Source: Planctomycetota bacterium
GTDB lineage: Bacteria > Planctomycetota > UBA1135
NCBI GenBank assembly: GCA_014382465.1
Contig: JACNJP010000344.1
Coordinates: forward strand, 1-6,076
DNA length: 6,076 bases
Reading direction: 5' to 3'
This document shows, in pieces, positions 4,974 through 6,076 of this stretch. The position numbers and the translations under genes were made by a program. The first letter of the stretch is position 1; each line of letters opens with the position of its first letter. The notes beneath the pieces were generated by a model. The model was not told the origin of the DNA, searched no databases, and saw nothing but the letters and a program-made list of their open reading frames with translations.

Positions 4974-6076
4974 GCGAGGTACTCCGGAGCGGCGTCGGCG
5001 AGGGCCGGCGGGGGCGCGGGCTCATCCTCCACTTCGTCGTGGTGGACGTCCGCGAAGGAACCCTTGGGCTCCTTGAGGAACAGCGAGCACACGAGGCAGA
5101 CGACCGCGCAGCCGCAGATGGTGAGGAAGAAGGTGCTGGCTTCTGACACCAGGCTGAAGACGGTCAGGAAGACCACCGCGCCGACGTTGCCGTAGGCGCC
5201 GACCATGCCGGCGATCTGGCCGGTGACGCGCTTCTTGACCAGCGGCACGACGGCGTAGACCGCGCCTTCTCCGGCTTGGACGAAGAAGGAGCAGAGCATG
5301 GTGACGGCCACCGCCACCGGAATCGGCCAGGCAGAGTTCAGGCGGCTCATCAGGAAGTAACCGACCGCCAGTCCACCGATGAGGAAGGACAGGGTCCTGC
5401 GGCGCGACCCTAGGCGGTCCGACAGGAAGCCGCCCATCGGCCGCGCGAACAGGTTCATGAAGGCGAAGGAGGCGCCGATGGCGCCGGCCGCCTGGGGCGT
5501 CAGGCTCCAGGTCTCCTGGAAGAATTTCGGCAGCATCGAGACCACCGCCAGCTCGGAGCCGAAGGTCACGAAGTAGGCCAAGTCGAGGATCGCGACCTGG
5601 CGGAAGGCGTACTTGTCCTTCTCGGCGTAGCCCTCGCGAATGTGCGGGGCGTTCACCGTCCAGGCCTTCCAGGCCTGGAAGACGAACACCGAGACCAGGA
5701 TTCCGTAGGTGACGTGCTTGCCCTGGGTCGGCAAGAAACCGGCGCTCCACAGCTTCCACGCCAGCAGGCCGAGGGCGAACAGCATCGGCAGCTGCATGAA
5801 GATCAGGCCGTAGAGGGACGACCAGGAGGTCACCTCCATGGCGCCCCCGCGCCGCGGCTTGTGATAGACCTTGCCCGGCGGGGTGTCGGTCACCGAAGCG
5901 TAGTAGATGAAGCCGTAGACGAAGCAGGAGACGCCGGTGAAGACGATCGCCCAGCGCCAGCCGTCCACGCCGCCGAAGAGGTTGAGCGCCAGCACTGGCA
6001 GCAGCATCGCCGAGGCCGCCGAACCGAAGTTGCCGAAGCCGCCGTAGATGCCCTCGGCCTCGCCGACGTCCTTGGG
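4970..6076 (-). CDS. NarK1-like nitrate transporter (MFS, NNP family), partial at 5' end
   Basis: The reverse strand is open from the right edge to the TGA at 4972-4970, giving 368 visible residues. The ATG at 6007 is internal, because coding upstream of it reads PKDVGEAEGIYGGFGNFGSA, the first nitrate signature (helix 5) of the NarK1-like branch. Other family marks are FVTFGSELAVVSMLPKFF (visible 169-186), Arg212 in LFARPMGGFLSDR, equivalent to Arg305 of E. coli NarK, and the second signature GAYGNVGAVVF (293-303). Helices 1-4, with the first binding arginine, lie outside the window. Two extra hydrophobic segments (about 86-111 and 123-140) sit between helices 6 and 7. The C-terminus is a soluble acidic and proline-rich tail, DEVEDEPAPPP, ending in YLA. 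NarK1-like proteins are usually described as nitrate/proton symporters; that role is inferred from family. The gene is first of the visible pair, and its promoter is beyond the right edge. Confidence 0.9.
   Translation of the reverse strand, partial: PKDVGEAEGIYGGFGNFGSAASAMLLPVLALNLFGGVDGWRWAIVFTGVSCFVYGFIYYASVTDTPPGKVYHKPRRGGAMEVTSWSSLYGLIFMQLPMLFALGLLAWKLWSAGFLPTQGKHVTYGILVSVFVFQAWKAWTVNAPHIREGYAEKDKYAFRQVAILDLAYFVTFGSELAVVSMLPKFFQETWSLTPQAAGAIGASFAFMNLFARPMGGFLSDRLGSRRRTLSFLIGGLAVGYFLMSRLNSAWPIPVAVAVTMLCSFFVQAGEGAVYAVVPLVKKRVTGQIAGMVGAYGNVGAVVFLTVFSLVSEASTFFLTICGCAVVCLVCSLFLKEPKGSFADVHHDEVEDEPAPPPALADAAPEYLA
4982..4985 (-). promoter_or_regulatory. Ribosome binding site of the NarK-like gene
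   Basis: The reverse strand reads GGAG eight bases before the ATG at 4973, inside the last codons of the upstream gene. The spacing is near ideal and supports this start, in addition to the coupling overlap. Confidence 0.6.
5654..5827 (-). other. Extra two-helix insertion in the NarK1-like transporter
   Basis: Visible residues 84-141 contain SWSSLYGLIFMQLPMLFALG followed by LLAWKLW, and then YGILVSVFVFQAWKAW. Both are hydrophobic and placed between helix 6 (ending near YGFIYYASV) and helix 7 (starting near FRQVAILDLAYF). With the usual 12 helices this predicts a 14-helix protein. The sequences differ from the insertion in the neighbouring transporter, so this is an old feature rather than a recent copy. 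Confidence 0.55.

Noticed and set aside
3346..5025. 559-codon reverse-strand frame overlapping the NarK-like gene
   Set aside because: It is a shifted frame with an Arg/Pro/Asp-rich product. The membrane protein frame at 3363-4973 has helices, nitrate signatures and both binding arginines.
3693..5195. 500-codon + strand frame opposite the transporters
   Set aside because: The product is rich in Asp, Arg, Gly and His without domains, typical of an antisense shadow of a hydrophobic gene.
4970..6007. ATG at 6007 as the true start of the upstream transporter
   Set aside because: The frame continues open to the right edge and encodes the conserved AEGIYGG..GNFGSA signature before this Met, so the gene begins outside the window.

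Overview
The window is GC-rich bacterial DNA with strong G/C bias at third codon positions. It holds four protein genes. On the left, a secreted FG-GAP (integrin-alpha type) beta-propeller protein reads leftwards and runs off the left edge. A GNAT/CelD-type acetyltransferase gene reads rightwards from the middle. On the right, two NarK-type nitrate/nitrite transporter genes read leftwards; the second is complete and the first runs off the right edge. The FG-GAP protein couples a seven-blade propeller to a C-terminal module that resembles proteins I associate with large marine and aquatic Planctomycetota genomes. That taxonomic guess is inference, not proof.

Layout: 1-1729 (-) is the FG-GAP protein with an N-terminal signal peptide, seven calcium-loop motifs at an almost constant 59-residue period, and a C-terminal module. 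1730-2083 is a divergent intergenic region with short inverted repeats and a G-rich tract but no convincing sigma70-type promoter. 2084-3247 (+) is the acetyltransferase. 3248-3362 is a short convergent intergenic region with two interlocked perfect inverted repeats, probably transcription-ending or RNA-structure elements. 3363-4973 (-) is a complete NarK-family transporter. 4970-6076 (-) is the 3' part of a second, different NarK-family transporter whose stop codon overlaps the next start as ATGA.

The two transporters almost certainly form an operon read from right to left, with its promoter and any nitrate reductase or regulator genes beyond the right edge. The upstream protein has the AEGIYGG..GNFGSA signature of the NarK1-like branch. 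The downstream one aligns with the E. coli NarK (NarK2-like) branch and keeps both nitrate-binding arginines. This order matches the NarK1-NarK2 fusion known from Paracoccus, here as two overlapping genes. The pair fits nitrate import plus nitrate/nitrite exchange in anaerobic respiration, though assimilation cannot be excluded. The FG-GAP protein and the acetyltransferase have no visible functional link to nitrate transport.

I see no mobile element, CRISPR array, tRNA or rRNA, and no clearly new defence or biosynthetic system. The most unusual points are an extra pair of predicted membrane helices in both transporters, the A-B-A'-B' inverted-repeat arrangement between the convergent genes, and the very regular propeller with its C-terminal module.
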